23,194 nt of DNA from Vitrella brassicaformis (Eukaryota > Sar > Vitrellaceae): NCBI GenBank assembly GCA_001179505.1, contig CDMY01000763.1:1-23194 (forward strand), in the 5' to 3' direction. Under the pieces are notes generated by a model that saw nothing but the letters and a program-made list of their open reading frames with translations, had not been told where the DNA came from and did not search any database. The translations under genes and the position numbers were made by a program. Positions 1-10,053 of this stretch are shown piece by piece (the first letter of the stretch is position 1; each line of letters starts with the position of its first letter).

Positions 1-1284
1 GCAACACTCCATCAGCTGCAGACATATGCAGGACACATGGATGGAAGGGTATGTCTGTCTGTGTCTCTTTATGGTGTGTCTTTGTGTTGTGTAGACTTGT
101 CGTCTGCCAAGGAGGAACTCGAGAAGCCATGCGACAAGAAATGTACGCAAGACAGCCAGACAGACAGACGGACTCTGCTGTCCATGTGCTCTCACTGCTT
201 GTGTCTCGATACACACACTCACATCGACATGTCTATCTGCCTGTCTGTGTGTCTGTCTGTCTGTGTGCAGCCGAGGCGTCTGCGATATCTGTGTCGTTGT
301 CATCGGTCGAGAGCGGCCGTCGCCCGCCGCCTTTGTGCCCCATGAGCAGACTCGGCAAAGTCAGACTCCTCGCCAACCCAGACACCACACGAAGACACAT
401 CGATGTCAGTCAGTCGATCAGACACACAATATAATAAGGCAAACAGAGGGAGGACAGATCAGATTGTGAGTGCAGGTCAGTGCCGAGCTGCGTGACGGCG
501 AGTTCGCTTTGTATCGACGCAAAGAGCCGGTCGTCAGATACCAAACCGGCATCATCAACATGCCCATCCAGGTCATCGCACACCCACACACAGATGGACA
601 GACAGAGCTCTGTCCATCTGTGTCTGTGTGTCAGAGTTTGCCCGACACGCACAAGTGTTTCGAGATCGATTACATGGGCGAGAGGCAGGGAATCTGCACA
701 CACGACACAGGAAGCGTACAAAAACACACAAACACACACAAACACACACAAACACACACACACACACACAAATGCATGTCTAAAGTGGACACATCGATGT
801 GTGTGTGCTGGTCATTCATGTGTCAATCAGCGCGACGCGTGGATGGATGCGCTGACTGAGGCGTGGGCGTGTGAAAACTATGGCATCGTCGCAATTCTGT
901 CGTCAGTCGACGCAGCCAAGACAGGCAACCAATGCAGCCCAGCACACATGACACACAGCGCATGGCTGGCTGTGTGTGTGTCAGAGGAAGCCAAGTTGGA
1001 GAGCGCTGGTAACAAGACGGTATCGGCCGCCATTCCCGAGGAGACCATCCAACACAAACAGCAAAAGGCATCATACTCCACTCCCACACGCCAACACACC
1101 ACAGAGAGAGACACGTGTCTCATGCAGGTATGTGTGCCTCTCTGTGTGTCTGTCTTGTCAGAGTGCGCTCAACGTGCGTGTGGAGGCTGACGAGGAGGGA
1201 AAACCCAAAGTGACCGTCGGGGCGCTGCCGACACACAAACCACAGCAACCAGCAGCAGCAGCAGCAGCCATGGCAGTGCGATGA
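1..1284 (+). CDS. PH-domain protein, 3' part (5' end outside window)
   Basis: Exons I can join in frame: 1-48 (reading from base 3), 95-142, 271-359, 476-571, 635-715, 831-1127 and 1162-1284, giving 259 residues and a TGA stop. The exons from 476 on read like a pleckstrin homology domain. LRDGEFALYRRKEP is a strand-turn-strand with the usual acidic turn, HKCFEIDYMGERQG is the central CFEI strand, and RDAWMDALTEAW is the closing helix with its invariant tryptophan. PH domains bind phosphoinositides or protein partners at membranes; the ligand cannot be read here. The tail is acidic, then Pro/Ala-rich with a GCA-repeat alanine run near 1250-1270. Two proposed introns are very short (46 bases at 49-94, 34 bases at 1128-1161). 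A donor at 1020 is an in-phase alternative that would remove 1020-1161. The PH call is fairly safe; exact exon ends are less so. Confidence 0.65.
572..634 (+). other. Intron inside the PH domain of gene 1
   Basis: This 63-base GT-AG segment splits the PH domain between NMPIQ and SLPDTHKCFEI. It is open in the coding frame, so length alone does not prove it is removed. Its CACA and CTGTGTGTCTGTGTGTCAG composition matches the other introns, and splicing it out brings the two PH strands to normal spacing. The next intron (716-830) holds a long CA-rich microsatellite at about 720-770. Confidence 0.6.
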
Positions 1285-1641
1285 GTCAGTGAGTGAGTCG
1301 GCAGCAGCCAGCGACAAACAGAGACAGACAGACAGACAGACGGACTGGAACACTAAAATGAGTGGATACGATGAGTGAGTGTCTCCATCGACGGGCCGGC
1401 GTCTCATGAACAGCTGAAGTCAGACAAAGAAATTAAGTGCTCTGATCTGTTCCATCTACAGTCCCCATCGATATATATTGACTGTCCGTCAGTGTCCGAC
1501 CAGCGTTCATACGTTTGAGCAGGATTGGTGCCTGGGCACCAATCGCCCACATAGTGTCAGGAAAAGACAAGGCAGACCATCGTGCAGTATGTCACTGATC
1601 GAAATGAGACCAAGCAAATGCCCCGCGTCTCCCGCACGTAC
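1285..1641. other. Convergent 3' intergenic region
   Basis: This stretch lies between the stop of gene 1 (plus) and the stop of gene 2 (minus). It has a GACA repeat (about 1322-1342), GTGA repeats after the gene 1 stop, and a perfect hairpin at 1523-1544. I see no convincing coding sequence. If the strong splice donor at the gene 2 stop is used, a last minus-strand exon could lie here, for example after the acceptor near 1462. Confidence 0.5.
1523..1544. repeat. Perfect inverted repeat (10-bp arms, 2-base loop)
   Basis: GATTGGTGCC and GGCACCAATC flank a TG spacer, making a perfect 10-bp stem between two convergent genes. Such a structure could mark a transcript end or just be a palindrome. 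No U-tract or poly(A) signal beside it settles its role. Confidence 0.6.
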
Positions 1642-4600
1642 TCACCTTTTGCCCTTCCCCCGACCCCTCCCCACCTTACCCTCCCCGTCGCCCACACCCG
1701 CCAGACCCAACTCTACTGTCTTCATCGGCTTCATCGCAACAGGCGCCCCCTCTTGACCAGCCGGCACAACTGCCGGCCCGGCTCCTGCCCCTGCCGCTGC
1801 GGCGGGAGCACCTGCTTCTGCTGCTGATGGTGGTGGATGTGCTGGCTCCTCCTCTGCCTTGGGCCGGGCAGCCGGTGGGGCAGTGGGTCGTGTTCTCGCG
1901 GCTCCCTTGCTCTTAGGTCTTGCCGCCTCCTTGGCACCTGGGCGGGCACCGCCCGACGACTTGGGCCGCGACGCGGCCGCTGAAGGGAAGAAGAGACGAG
2001 ACCGATCCTGAGATCCTTTGAATCTGTCGCTTCGTTTATGTGCTTCAAGTGGACCTGCCGCTGTTGCAGCGGCTGCAGCCGCTTGTTCCTCCTCCTGTTT
2101 GCGCGCAGCGACGGACGCCACGAAGGTGTCCAGGTTTTTCTGTCGACAGCAAGACATGACCGACGTGGTGTATGTGTAGTTGGGAGGCATCTGCGTGCTC
2201 TCACTTGTGCAGCGAGCATGAGCTGCTGTGATCCGTCTCTGGACCGCTCCGCCGAGAGGATGTCCTCCTTCAACAGCGCCATTTCTCCCTGTGCCTGCTC
2301 CTCAAATGCCTTCAAACCGTTCTCGGCACGCATCATAATCCCCTGCTGCACTCACAGAACACAACACGCAACACACAACACAAAACAGGCGGTGTCGGGA
2401 GAAGATGTGTCGCAGACTGACCTGTTTGACGCACTGCTGCTTGAGGCTGCCGAGCCGGTCCTCCATGATGCGCTTCTCCTGCTCCATCTCGGCCTTGAGC
2501 TGACGGAAGAAGAAATGATGGGCGCATGATGCATCCATAGCTGGTTCTGTCAGGGTGGAGCACCTGTCTGATGCTGGTGTCGACTTCGTGGATCTCCTGC
2601 TCAGTTATTTGTTTCTGGCGCTGGAGCTCTGCCAACTGCATGGCCGTATAGAGGAGGCAGGCAGAGATCATGACGACAGGCTGAGACATCTTCTAGTGGT
2701 GTGTGTGTCGTTAACCTGAGCTTCCAGCTGCTTGACGCGCTCCTTCTCCAGCCTGACACACCGGCACGCCAGCCATCGCGGCACCTCTGTGTCTCTCTCA
2801 GGTACGTGAGGAGAGGTGCGCGTACACGAGTGTGTCTTCGAGGTCTCTTCTCGCCTTGACCTCCTCGACCTGACTCACCTCCTTCAGCCGCCTCACCTAA
2901 AACACAACACATACACACACCTGAGTCGTCTGACTGCTGTGATATGTAGTCAGTGTGTGTACCTCTGTCACTCTCTTCTGTGCCTCTTCGAGCATGGCCT
3001 CCTTCTCCTTGAGCGTCTCGATCTGCTGCCGATACACCTCGGGCAAACGGTCACGCTGCTGCTTCACATTGCGCTCCAGCGCCTTCCTATACACACCACA
3101 ACACACCACAACACACAACGCAGCGCAAGACACAGCAGACACGGAGAGGCGTAACAGGATGGCCAGTTGTTGGTTGGTTGGTTTGTTGGTTGTTCACTTG
3201 ATGGTCATGAGATATCTGAAGTCCATGGCATTGAGCTCCAGGACGATCTTGCGGAGTATGAAGTTGACCTGCAGCAGCTCAGCCAGCGCACGACCGCTGT
3301 CGTCACTGCATACACGCGTACGCAAAAAAAAAGAGACATGCGTGTACATACATGGCGTCCACCTGCCTGCCTGACATACCCCAAGTCGTTGTCTCGGAGG
3401 CTGAGAACCTCCATGCACGTGTTGCTCTGCAGCGCCTTTGCCAACGCACAGCCCCCCGCATCCTGGTGCAGCAGGGCAGCATGTCTGTGCCATGTCTCAC
3501 CCGAGCGATCTCTGCCTACCTTAATTCTGTTGCCGCTGAGGTCGAGGGACTTCAGCGATGCATTAGACGATAACGCACCCGCGAGGGCTGAAAGAAGGCA
3601 CAAAGACCTCTGCGTCCCTCACCCCTTTCTCTCTCCCTCTCTCCCTCTGTGTATGTGTCTGTCAGGCGCCTACCCATTGCTCCATCGTTCTCGAAAGCGC
3701 AATACCGCAGGTCGAGGCGCTCCAACGTTCTGACACATATCGTCAGGCGTGCTCTTCCGCTGTGTCTCCTCCCTCCCCCCCCTGAAGTGCTACTTGTTCT
3801 GCTGGAGTGCTTCAGCGAGTTCGGCCATGCCGCTGGCCATGAGGTTGGTGTACCCCAGGTTGAGAAAGCGGATGGTGGCATTGTCCCACAGCGCACGCAA
3901 AAACTCGTAGATCCGGGAGGCCTGGGACCCAGTGCCGCCGCCCAGGTCGTTCCTCTCAAGATTCAACTCCGTCAGGCTGCCCTTGCCATGCATCACACAC
4001 ATAAACAATGAGAAGCAAATGTCCACGAATGTCTCTATATGACATGCGCTCATACCATGGATGCCTTCTGGCCACGTCGTATAGCTTTGCGGCCACGCTG
4101 TGCGACAGACCATTTGAACTAATGTCGAGTTTCTGGAACAGAACAAAACATGAAGGGCACACATACATACGAGACATGCAGGAACGAGTGTAGTGTGCGG
4201 AGGTGACCTTGATAGGCGGCTTCTTCCCCTCACACGCCATAGCCTATCACAAGCAACAAATAAAGACACGCCGGACCTTTCACACACAGAATCCTATCCC
4301 TGAGCCTGACCCACCAGCAGTAGTGCCGTGGCGCCCTCATCCATGGCCTCATTGTCGCTCAGCAACAGAATCTCCAGCCCACTCCGCGGCAGCACACGTG
4401 CCAACGCCTCGAAGCCCGCTGGCCCCAGCATGTTCGAACTCAGGTCGAGGAATACCAGAGTGGTGTTGCCCTGCAGGCCCTCTGCGAGGTGGTTTGCGCC
4501 GTCGGGCCCGATGGTGTTGGACGAGAGGTTGAGGCGGGCCAGCGTGCGATTGGTCTGCAGTACGGCCTTGAGAGGCTCCGCGCCGATGGCGCCAATGTGA

Positions 4601-5848
4601 TTGCGATGGAGGCCCGCTATGCTCGACAGATCCATTGACGTGAGGGTGCTATTACGCTGCAGGGCGCTGGGAAATGGGTGAAGAGACAGAGAGAGAGAGA
4701 GAGAGAGACGCGCTTTACTGGTGTGCGTGTGCGTGTCGTAGCGACAAGTGTGCGTGTCTCCTCACTTGAAGAGCGCCGATCCTCCCCTGTGTCCGATGTC
4801 GTTGCTGGAAACGTCAAGATGGGTCAGTCTCACGTTGCCCTCCAGCATCTGCCCCAGTATGGCCGCCCCCTCATCATGCAGCTGATTCTTTCCCACATCC
4901 AACGACTCAAACCCCTCAAACGCCTCAGCAGACCCCTCGGCAGCCACCGCCGTTTCGGTCTCTTCCGTTCCTTCCACAGCCGCCGCCTTCCTCCCCCCTC
5001 CCCTGCTGCGTGGCTTCCTGCCGTTAGAGCTCGGCAGCAGCAGGGCCAACGCAAGCGCCTTTGCGAACTCTGGCCCGCACCCTTGGTCTTTGAGCACGAT
5101 GTGCGGGGTGCGCATGGCGCCGGCCAGCCCATCAGCAAACTTCCTCTTGCGGTCCTCTGTGACGGGGATGCGCAGGTCGGTGCACTTGGCCACAAAGAGG
5201 GCTGATATGAGTACGTCCGGGAGGTGGATCAGCTGGCTCAGGGACTGCCCGCCCTTGACTGTCCACTGCAACACACATACGGACAGAGAGAAGGTGGTGG
5301 GGCCGACCAGTGGGTGCATGGTGAACACACGCAGAGAGGCACATACGTGCTCAACGAATCCATTGAAACACCTGATGGACAAACAGTGATTGCAATGGTG
5401 ATTCTTGTGTGCCTGATCTACCGGGCTGTCTGGTCTGCCTGGCTGACCTCATGAGTGTTTTCATCATGGCGGCCACATCGATAGGACTGTCCAGGAAAGA
5501 GCGCTCCGTCAGCGGCGCCTCCCCTTCCCTGTCCCCGCTGTGACGCGACGCTGCGCTTGGCGGCCTGGCTCTCACTGCCGCGGCCGCTAGAGCGCCGTGA
5601 TACTCACTCTTTGCTCGTGGCCGTCTCTGTGCGGGCGGCGTGGCCATGGGGATTGGGACCTGATGCTCCACACACAGTTCATTTCATGAGAGACCGACAG
5701 ACTCTGCCTGCCGCTGCGCTATGAGTTATGTATTCACCTGATGCTCCTGACTGTCTTCCTGCAGAACCACCTGACGCATTCCCTCACTCGTCCTGGCGAA
5801 AGTTGATGGCGACGCAGTGGCGTGGCGACCTGGACGCCGGGCATCCAT
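1642..5848 (-). CDS. Leucine-rich-repeat plus coiled-coil protein (943 aa, 19 exons)
   Basis: Exons in gene order: 5848-5738, 5659-5448, 5371-5347, 5265-4766, 4666-4315, 4243-4208, 4132-4056, 3976-3794, 3729-3674, 3587-3520, 3462-3380, 3305-3198, 3086-2963, 2896-2826, 2752-2716, 2635-2564, 2499-2422, 2345-2205, 2139-1642. Every junction keeps phase and the lengths sum to 2832 bases. Residues 1-115 are Pro/Ala/Arg-rich. About residues 265-600 hold some ten ribonuclease-inhibitor-type LRRs, such as LARLNLSSNTIGPDGANHL and LKSLDLSGNRIKDAG. Residues 600-790 form a long coiled coil (KALERNVKQQRDRLPE through KAFEEQAQGEMALL). The tail (800-943) is Ala/Pro/Lys-rich. RI-type LRRs bind proteins and the coiled coil suggests a self-associating scaffold. 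The layout recalls centrosomal or flagellar proteins such as LRRC45, but I claim no orthology. The start ATG at 5848 sits in ACGATGG with an in-frame stop at 5957-5959. Confidence 0.85.
5347..5371 (-). other. 25-base microexon of gene 2
   Basis: This exon adds only CFNGFVEH plus one base of the preceding split codon. It is framed by an AG acceptor and a GTATGT donor on the minus strand. It changes phase from 2 to 0, so skipping it would break the frame. The phase fit and clean splice sites support it. Confidence 0.75.
5658..5747 (-). repeat. Intron with 12-bp direct repeats at both splice junctions
   Basis: The first intron of gene 2 (5660-5737, 78 bases) has the same 12-mer, GGAGCATCAGGT on the minus strand, across its 5' splice site (5736-5747) and its 3' splice site (5658-5669). 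The copies are exactly one intron length apart. That is the footprint expected if the intron arose by a tandem duplication containing AGGT, or by a staggered-break repair event. The repeats are directly visible; the mechanism is inference. Confidence 0.75.
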
Positions 5849-6066
5849 CGTTAATGCAGCGGAGAAAAGATGGCGTCGTGACGGCTAAGCTCGCACCGGG
5901 GGCAGAGTTGGGGGGAAAGATGAAACGCGCAAAAGGTGCCTCCGCCACGCACCGCGCTAACACTTCGTAACATCTGGTGAGCGCTCTGTCGGAACATCTC
6001 CTCCGGGAATGTGATGCGCTCTGGTTGTTGTCTGCAGGTCTGCAGCGGTTCGGCACACGGCTTTAG
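5849..6066. promoter_or_regulatory. Bidirectional promoter between genes 2 and 3
   Basis: Only 218 bases separate the start codons of the divergent genes 2 (minus) and 3 (plus), so both 5' leaders and promoters must lie here unless non-coding first exons sit elsewhere. The sequence is non-repetitive, unlike most non-coding DNA in the window. No clear TATA box is visible. Confidence 0.5.
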
Positions 6067-7316
6067 ATGGCATCGAATAGCAAGCAGAGGCCCACGCTGC
6101 GCACCTCTCAGAGCGCCTCGGACCTCCGTCCACATTGCCGTGCCCAGCCGCCCGTGCAGCGAGTTCCATCAGGCCATGGCTTCATCCACAGACCATCGAG
6201 GCCGCCGGCAGCCAAGGGTCCGAGCGCGATAAGAAAGAATGCACCAGCGGCGGATGGCGGGGTTGAGATACGCGCTGAGAATGACATGATTGAGTATTGT
6301 CCGATGGGTAGTTTCGAGGATCCGTCTGGGTACGCGGGTCTGGACATCTGTGATGGCGGGGTAGACGTGGCGGCGCTGCTGAGGGCGATTGAGGCGATGC
6401 CCTGGCAGGACAAGGGGAGCCCCACAGCCAAGGATAGGATGGTCGACGACGGGTGGGCAGAAGGGATACGTAAGGGACTAATAAGTGGTTCTTGCAGCAT
6501 TTGAAATGAAATGGTCATTCTGTGTGGGTATGTATGCTGAGTTCAGGTTGGATGTGTCAACGTGCTCTCTGAGTCCCGCTTCGCCTCTATCCCCCACCGC
6601 CATCTCACCGCCCTTTTCGTCGTTGTTCGCCACACCACCCACCCCCCTCTCGCCCATATCGCCCCCCGCCCTGCCGGCCATCACACACGACGAGTCTATT
6701 CTCGATGTGACCTTCGAGCTGCCCCCTCCCATGGTATCAGCTGCCGACCAGCCGGCGGCGGCGTTTGTAGATCCTTCGGGGTATGGTGGTCTCGACCTCG
6801 ACCTGTCGCCCTTTGGGATTGCGCAGCCGGCCATGGTCGGCGATGCGTCCGAGGGCGGCTGGCCGACGGGTGTGTATGAGGGGGGCCAGGCGGCCAGGCC
6901 GTCGCTGGGCGGGGCTGTAACCCCGGGGCCGGTGACGCCCGCGGCCAAGGGCACGCCCAAGTAGGACACAGCGAGCCAAACGGTCATCTCTTTTAGCTAA
7001 TGCCGACATGATGCTGCTGGCATGCAGGTTTGGGCTGACCCCTATGGTTCCCTCCCTGACGCCGCCGCCTCAGGCAGCCTCCAGGCTGGGCGCGCAAGGC
7101 TTTCTCAAATCGCGCCTCCCATCCCTCGCACCCATGGCTGGCTGCTTCTCCCCAGCGCCGCCCTTCGCATCGCCCGCACCGCCGCATGTGGTCAACATGC
7201 GCAACCCGCTGGCATCCCCTTTCCCGACACCAGCATTCATGCGGCAGCCATACACGGGCGAGGGGGGGTGGGGCGAGGGGGCGCAGGAGGTGACTGAGGA
7301 GAGCACAGAGGCGTAG
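6067..7316 (+). CDS. Unrecognised proline-rich protein with duplicated DPSGYxGLD motif
   Basis: Proposed exons are 6067-6469, 6498-6960 and 7028-7316, giving 384 residues. I do not recognise the family. The clearest feature is a motif used twice: FEDPSGYAGLDI (6318-6353), followed later by DDGWAEGI, and FVDPSGYGGLDLDLSP (6763-6810), followed by EGGWPTGV. This looks like an old internal duplication. The rest is low-complexity Pro/Ser/Ala sequence, and the tail ends in acidic residues. The second junction (6961-7027) is well supported: AA joins G to make Lys, phase kept. The first is not. The only close in-phase acceptor implies a 28-base intron; a 271-base intron ending at 6740 is the alternative. 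It is also possible that two genes are present, the first ending at 6504. No signal peptide or membrane span is seen. Confidence 0.55.
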
Positions 7317-7680
7317 ATTGAACAGTTGGTTGATGCGTTGATGTTTGCGCATGTGTGTATGTGCGTGAGGATGCATAGAGAGGAGAGGGTAGGTGACGCG
7401 TGAACAGATTGATGGGCATATCCACATTATTAAATGATGTATTGCTGGTTCCTCAGTCCAAACACAGAGTTTGGACCTGCTGCTGGAACGCTGCTCGTGC
7501 TCGGCAACCGCAACACCCAAACCGCCAGCGCAGCGGTTTCAGGCAGCACCCTAGGCGGCTTCCTTTCCGAGCTTGCAGATTTCAAGCAGGGAGTGTGTCG
7601 CTCTTTCATTGCTTTGGTGAATTAGCGCCTCGTGTACTCTGTTCCTCGTCGCTCGACTGACATAGACACACGGCAGCGCC
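7317..7680 (+). promoter_or_regulatory. Intergenic region, 3' of gene 3 and promoter side of gene 4
   Basis: This 364-base tandem spacer is low in simple repeats. An ATTAAA at 7429-7434, about 110 bases past the gene 3 stop, is a possible poly(A) signal variant. The second half should contain the promoter and leader of gene 4. Short open frames here (for example 7434-7625) show no family pattern, so I do not call them genes. Confidence 0.45.
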
Positions 7681-9126
7681 ATGCAGCTGGGCAGCCGTCC
7701 GATGAAAACTTTGTCCCTTCAGGAGGACTACAGCCCCTACCGCCGCGTGAGCCAGGCCACAGAGCAGACGCTCTCGTCGGAGGAGGAGGATGGTGACGAA
7801 TTCGACATGATGGGCATGGGCATGGGTATGGACGGCGGACTCGGCATGGGTTTCGACCCGCATGAGCACCCCGAGCTGTTCATGGCCCTCCTGGACCCGC
7901 GGCAGCAGCTGCAGCTGCCGTTCGGCGCGGCGGCCAACTCCCCCGAGATGAAGGCGGCGCTGGTGCAGCACATGATTCAGAGCGCAGCACAGGCCAACGG
8001 CATGCACATGGGGTACAACGGCATGGGCATGGGGATGGCGGGGGTGCAAGGGCAGGGCATCAACATGGCCGGCATGATGGCACCCGAAGGCAGGACCAGG
8101 GAGAGAACCAACCACAGCAACCGAGGTGAGCTGAGGTAGCTAACACAGAACAGGAGGACGATTGACTTGTCTCCTTGTCGCGTCCAGGCGATACGGTAGG
8201 AGTTCCCAAGATGGTGACCAAGACGACCAGCGAGACAGAGGCCGGTGAGACGACTGACAACGACGCGGCCGGGGGCGGGGGTGCCAGTGACAGTAACAGT
8301 GGGATGGGGTCGGGGTCGGCCAACGGTGGCGGGTCTGCGGCGGCTGATTGCAACGCCAATGTGAGCTCGTCTTCATCCTCGGAGGGGCGGCCCAGCGGGG
8401 GCGTGTGTGCCGTCTGCCACAAGACCACCAACAAACGATGCGGCAAGTGCAAAAAGACCTTCTATTGCTCGCAGGTCGGCGGGCAGCCAGGCAAACAGGC
8501 AAACAAGACACGCCTTCATCCATTCAACGCACCCCACTGTTGTCTGTCTCTTCCTGTGTGCGTGTGTCTGTGTGTCTGTGTCTGTGCATGCAGACCTGTC
8601 AGAAGCGTCATGCGTCATCGCACCGCTTGACGTGTCACGAGTACCAGGCGCCGGCGCCCCCGACGCCGCCCGAGGAGCAGCAGGCGCCCCTGACATGGGC
8701 CGTCCTTGACGACCTGCTGCCGCCCAACGGTGGGCGGGGATGGGGCGACAGTGTCCAGCGGGACAGTGTGGAGACGTCCCTCATACTCAAGGTGGCCAGC
8801 CGGGTCACGCCGGGCTGCCACGCCTTCTTGGCCGAGGACGTCGCGGGCGAGAAGCGACTCATCACCTGGCACTTCGGTCGGTCCGTGGCGGCCACAAAAC
8901 ACAAGAGGGGATCCCAAGATGGATGGGCGGATGGATTGGTATCATGTGTACGTATGTCTGTGTGTGTGGTGAAGATATTGACGAGGATGTGTCTTATCCG
9001 TTCAACCTGTACGAGAACGCGTACGTGGCCTGGGTGCGGCCGCGGCCCTATCGCTACCTCGACGGCCGCAAGGGGGCCCGCATCACCTCCCACGACCACC
9101 CCTTCCTCGACCTCATCAAAAAATAA
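7681..9126 (+). CDS. MYND-type zinc-finger protein (388 aa, four exons)
   Basis: Exons are 7681-8125, 8188-8474, 8594-8876 and 8975-9126; all junctions keep phase and total 1167 bases. A MYND finger occupies about residues 225-265: CAVCHKTTNKRCGKCKKTFYC, interrupted by the second intron, then TCQKRHASSHRLTC. All the Cys/His ligand positions of the family are present. MYND fingers bind proline-rich peptides in transcription or chromatin partners. Residues 1-150 carry an acidic stretch and a Met/Gly repeat (MMGMGMGMDGGLGMGF). A Gly/Ser/Asn linker leads to the finger. The C-terminal 120 residues form a compact, non-repetitive region (LTWAVLDDLLPPN through DHPFLDLIKK) that I cannot assign. There is no SET or other catalytic domain. 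The start ATG follows a non-repetitive leader, and no upstream exon is evident. Confidence 0.85.
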
Positions 9127-9705
9127 ACACACTCACACCGACACAGACCGACAGACAGACAACACACACATACATTGACACATACATTGACACATTGATG
9201 CATGGATGGATGGATTGGCCCGTGTGAGTTGAGGGGATGGATGGATGCGGCTGGCTGGCTGGCTGGCTGTTTCGGCCCACCCCACCCGACCAGTGATATA
9301 TATAAGCAGACAGACAGACAGACAGACAGCTGCGTCGTATCTGGATGGCTCATGGAAGAAGCATCGCTCAGCACCAGACAGGCAGACACACACACACACA
9401 CGCACGCAGCCGTCGAGAGAGAGACAGAGACACAGAGGGAGGGTCACTGATAGAGGCGGGTACATGCCATGCCGCGAGATACGTTTGTATGTATTATAAG
9501 GCAAGATTGATGGGTGGATAAAGTGGAGAGTGGCTGCTGGGGTGGGTGAGAGCAGGGGACGAGTGCCCTGCCCGGATGGGTTGCGTTGGGTGACTGAATG
9601 TGCGTAGGAGTCGTCACGTCACTCATGCCGTCCTGGTGCCTGCTCTGCCTGTGCTGTGTGTGTGTGGTGTCGGTTTCAATCATTTGTGTGGATGGATGGA
9701 TTCTT

Positions 9706-9729
9706 GCACACCCCACACGTGTGGTGTGC
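9706..9729. repeat. Palindrome with 12-bp perfect core
   Basis: CCACACGTGTGG is a perfect palindrome, and GCACA and TGTGC outside it also pair around a two-base bulge. It contains an E-box-like CACGTG core, so it could be a bHLH-type site or just a CA/TG-rich palindrome. Confidence 0.55.
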
Positions 9730-10053
9730 ATGGTATGGCGTGGACGGCCGTGAGTGTGTGCAGTGCAGTGAATGCATTGCAGCCGTTTTCCCCTTCGTCG
9801 TGTTTTTTGCGCAGTGAGTGAGTGAGTGAAAGACTGACTGGCGGACAGGCCGACGGACAGAGGCAGGCAGGCAGGAAGGCACGGGCGTGGCCGGCCGTAT
9901 GGGCGCACGTGCGTTTGTTTCCCGCGTGGATAATAATGTTCGTATGCGCGTGTGCGTGACTGGACGGGCAAGACACGTGACTAACTGACTGACCGACTGA
10001 ATCGCTGCGACGAGAGAGAGAGACGCTGTGGTTGGGTGGCTGGTTGGTTACGA

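Noticed and set aside
480-1190. Single 236-codon open frame across gene 1
   Set aside because: It runs through CA repeats and out of frame with the PH strands; the multi-exon reading explains the conserved residues far better.
4688-4709. GA repeat as a regulatory element
   Set aside because: It lies inside an intron of gene 2, where as CT on the sense strand it simply forms part of the pyrimidine tract.
5728-5970. 80-codon plus-strand open frame in the gene 2/3 promoter area
   Set aside because: It overlaps the first exon of gene 2 in antisense, whose start and splice phase are well supported.
8060-8523. Minus-strand open frames of 127-130 codons
   Set aside because: Antisense to exon 2 of the MYND gene, with Pro/Ser-rich translations typical of GC-rich shadows.
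9297-9306. TATATATAAG as a TATA box
   Set aside because: No coding sequence starts downstream for more than 4 kb on this strand, and it adjoins a GACA repeat. It is probably part of the simple-sequence background.
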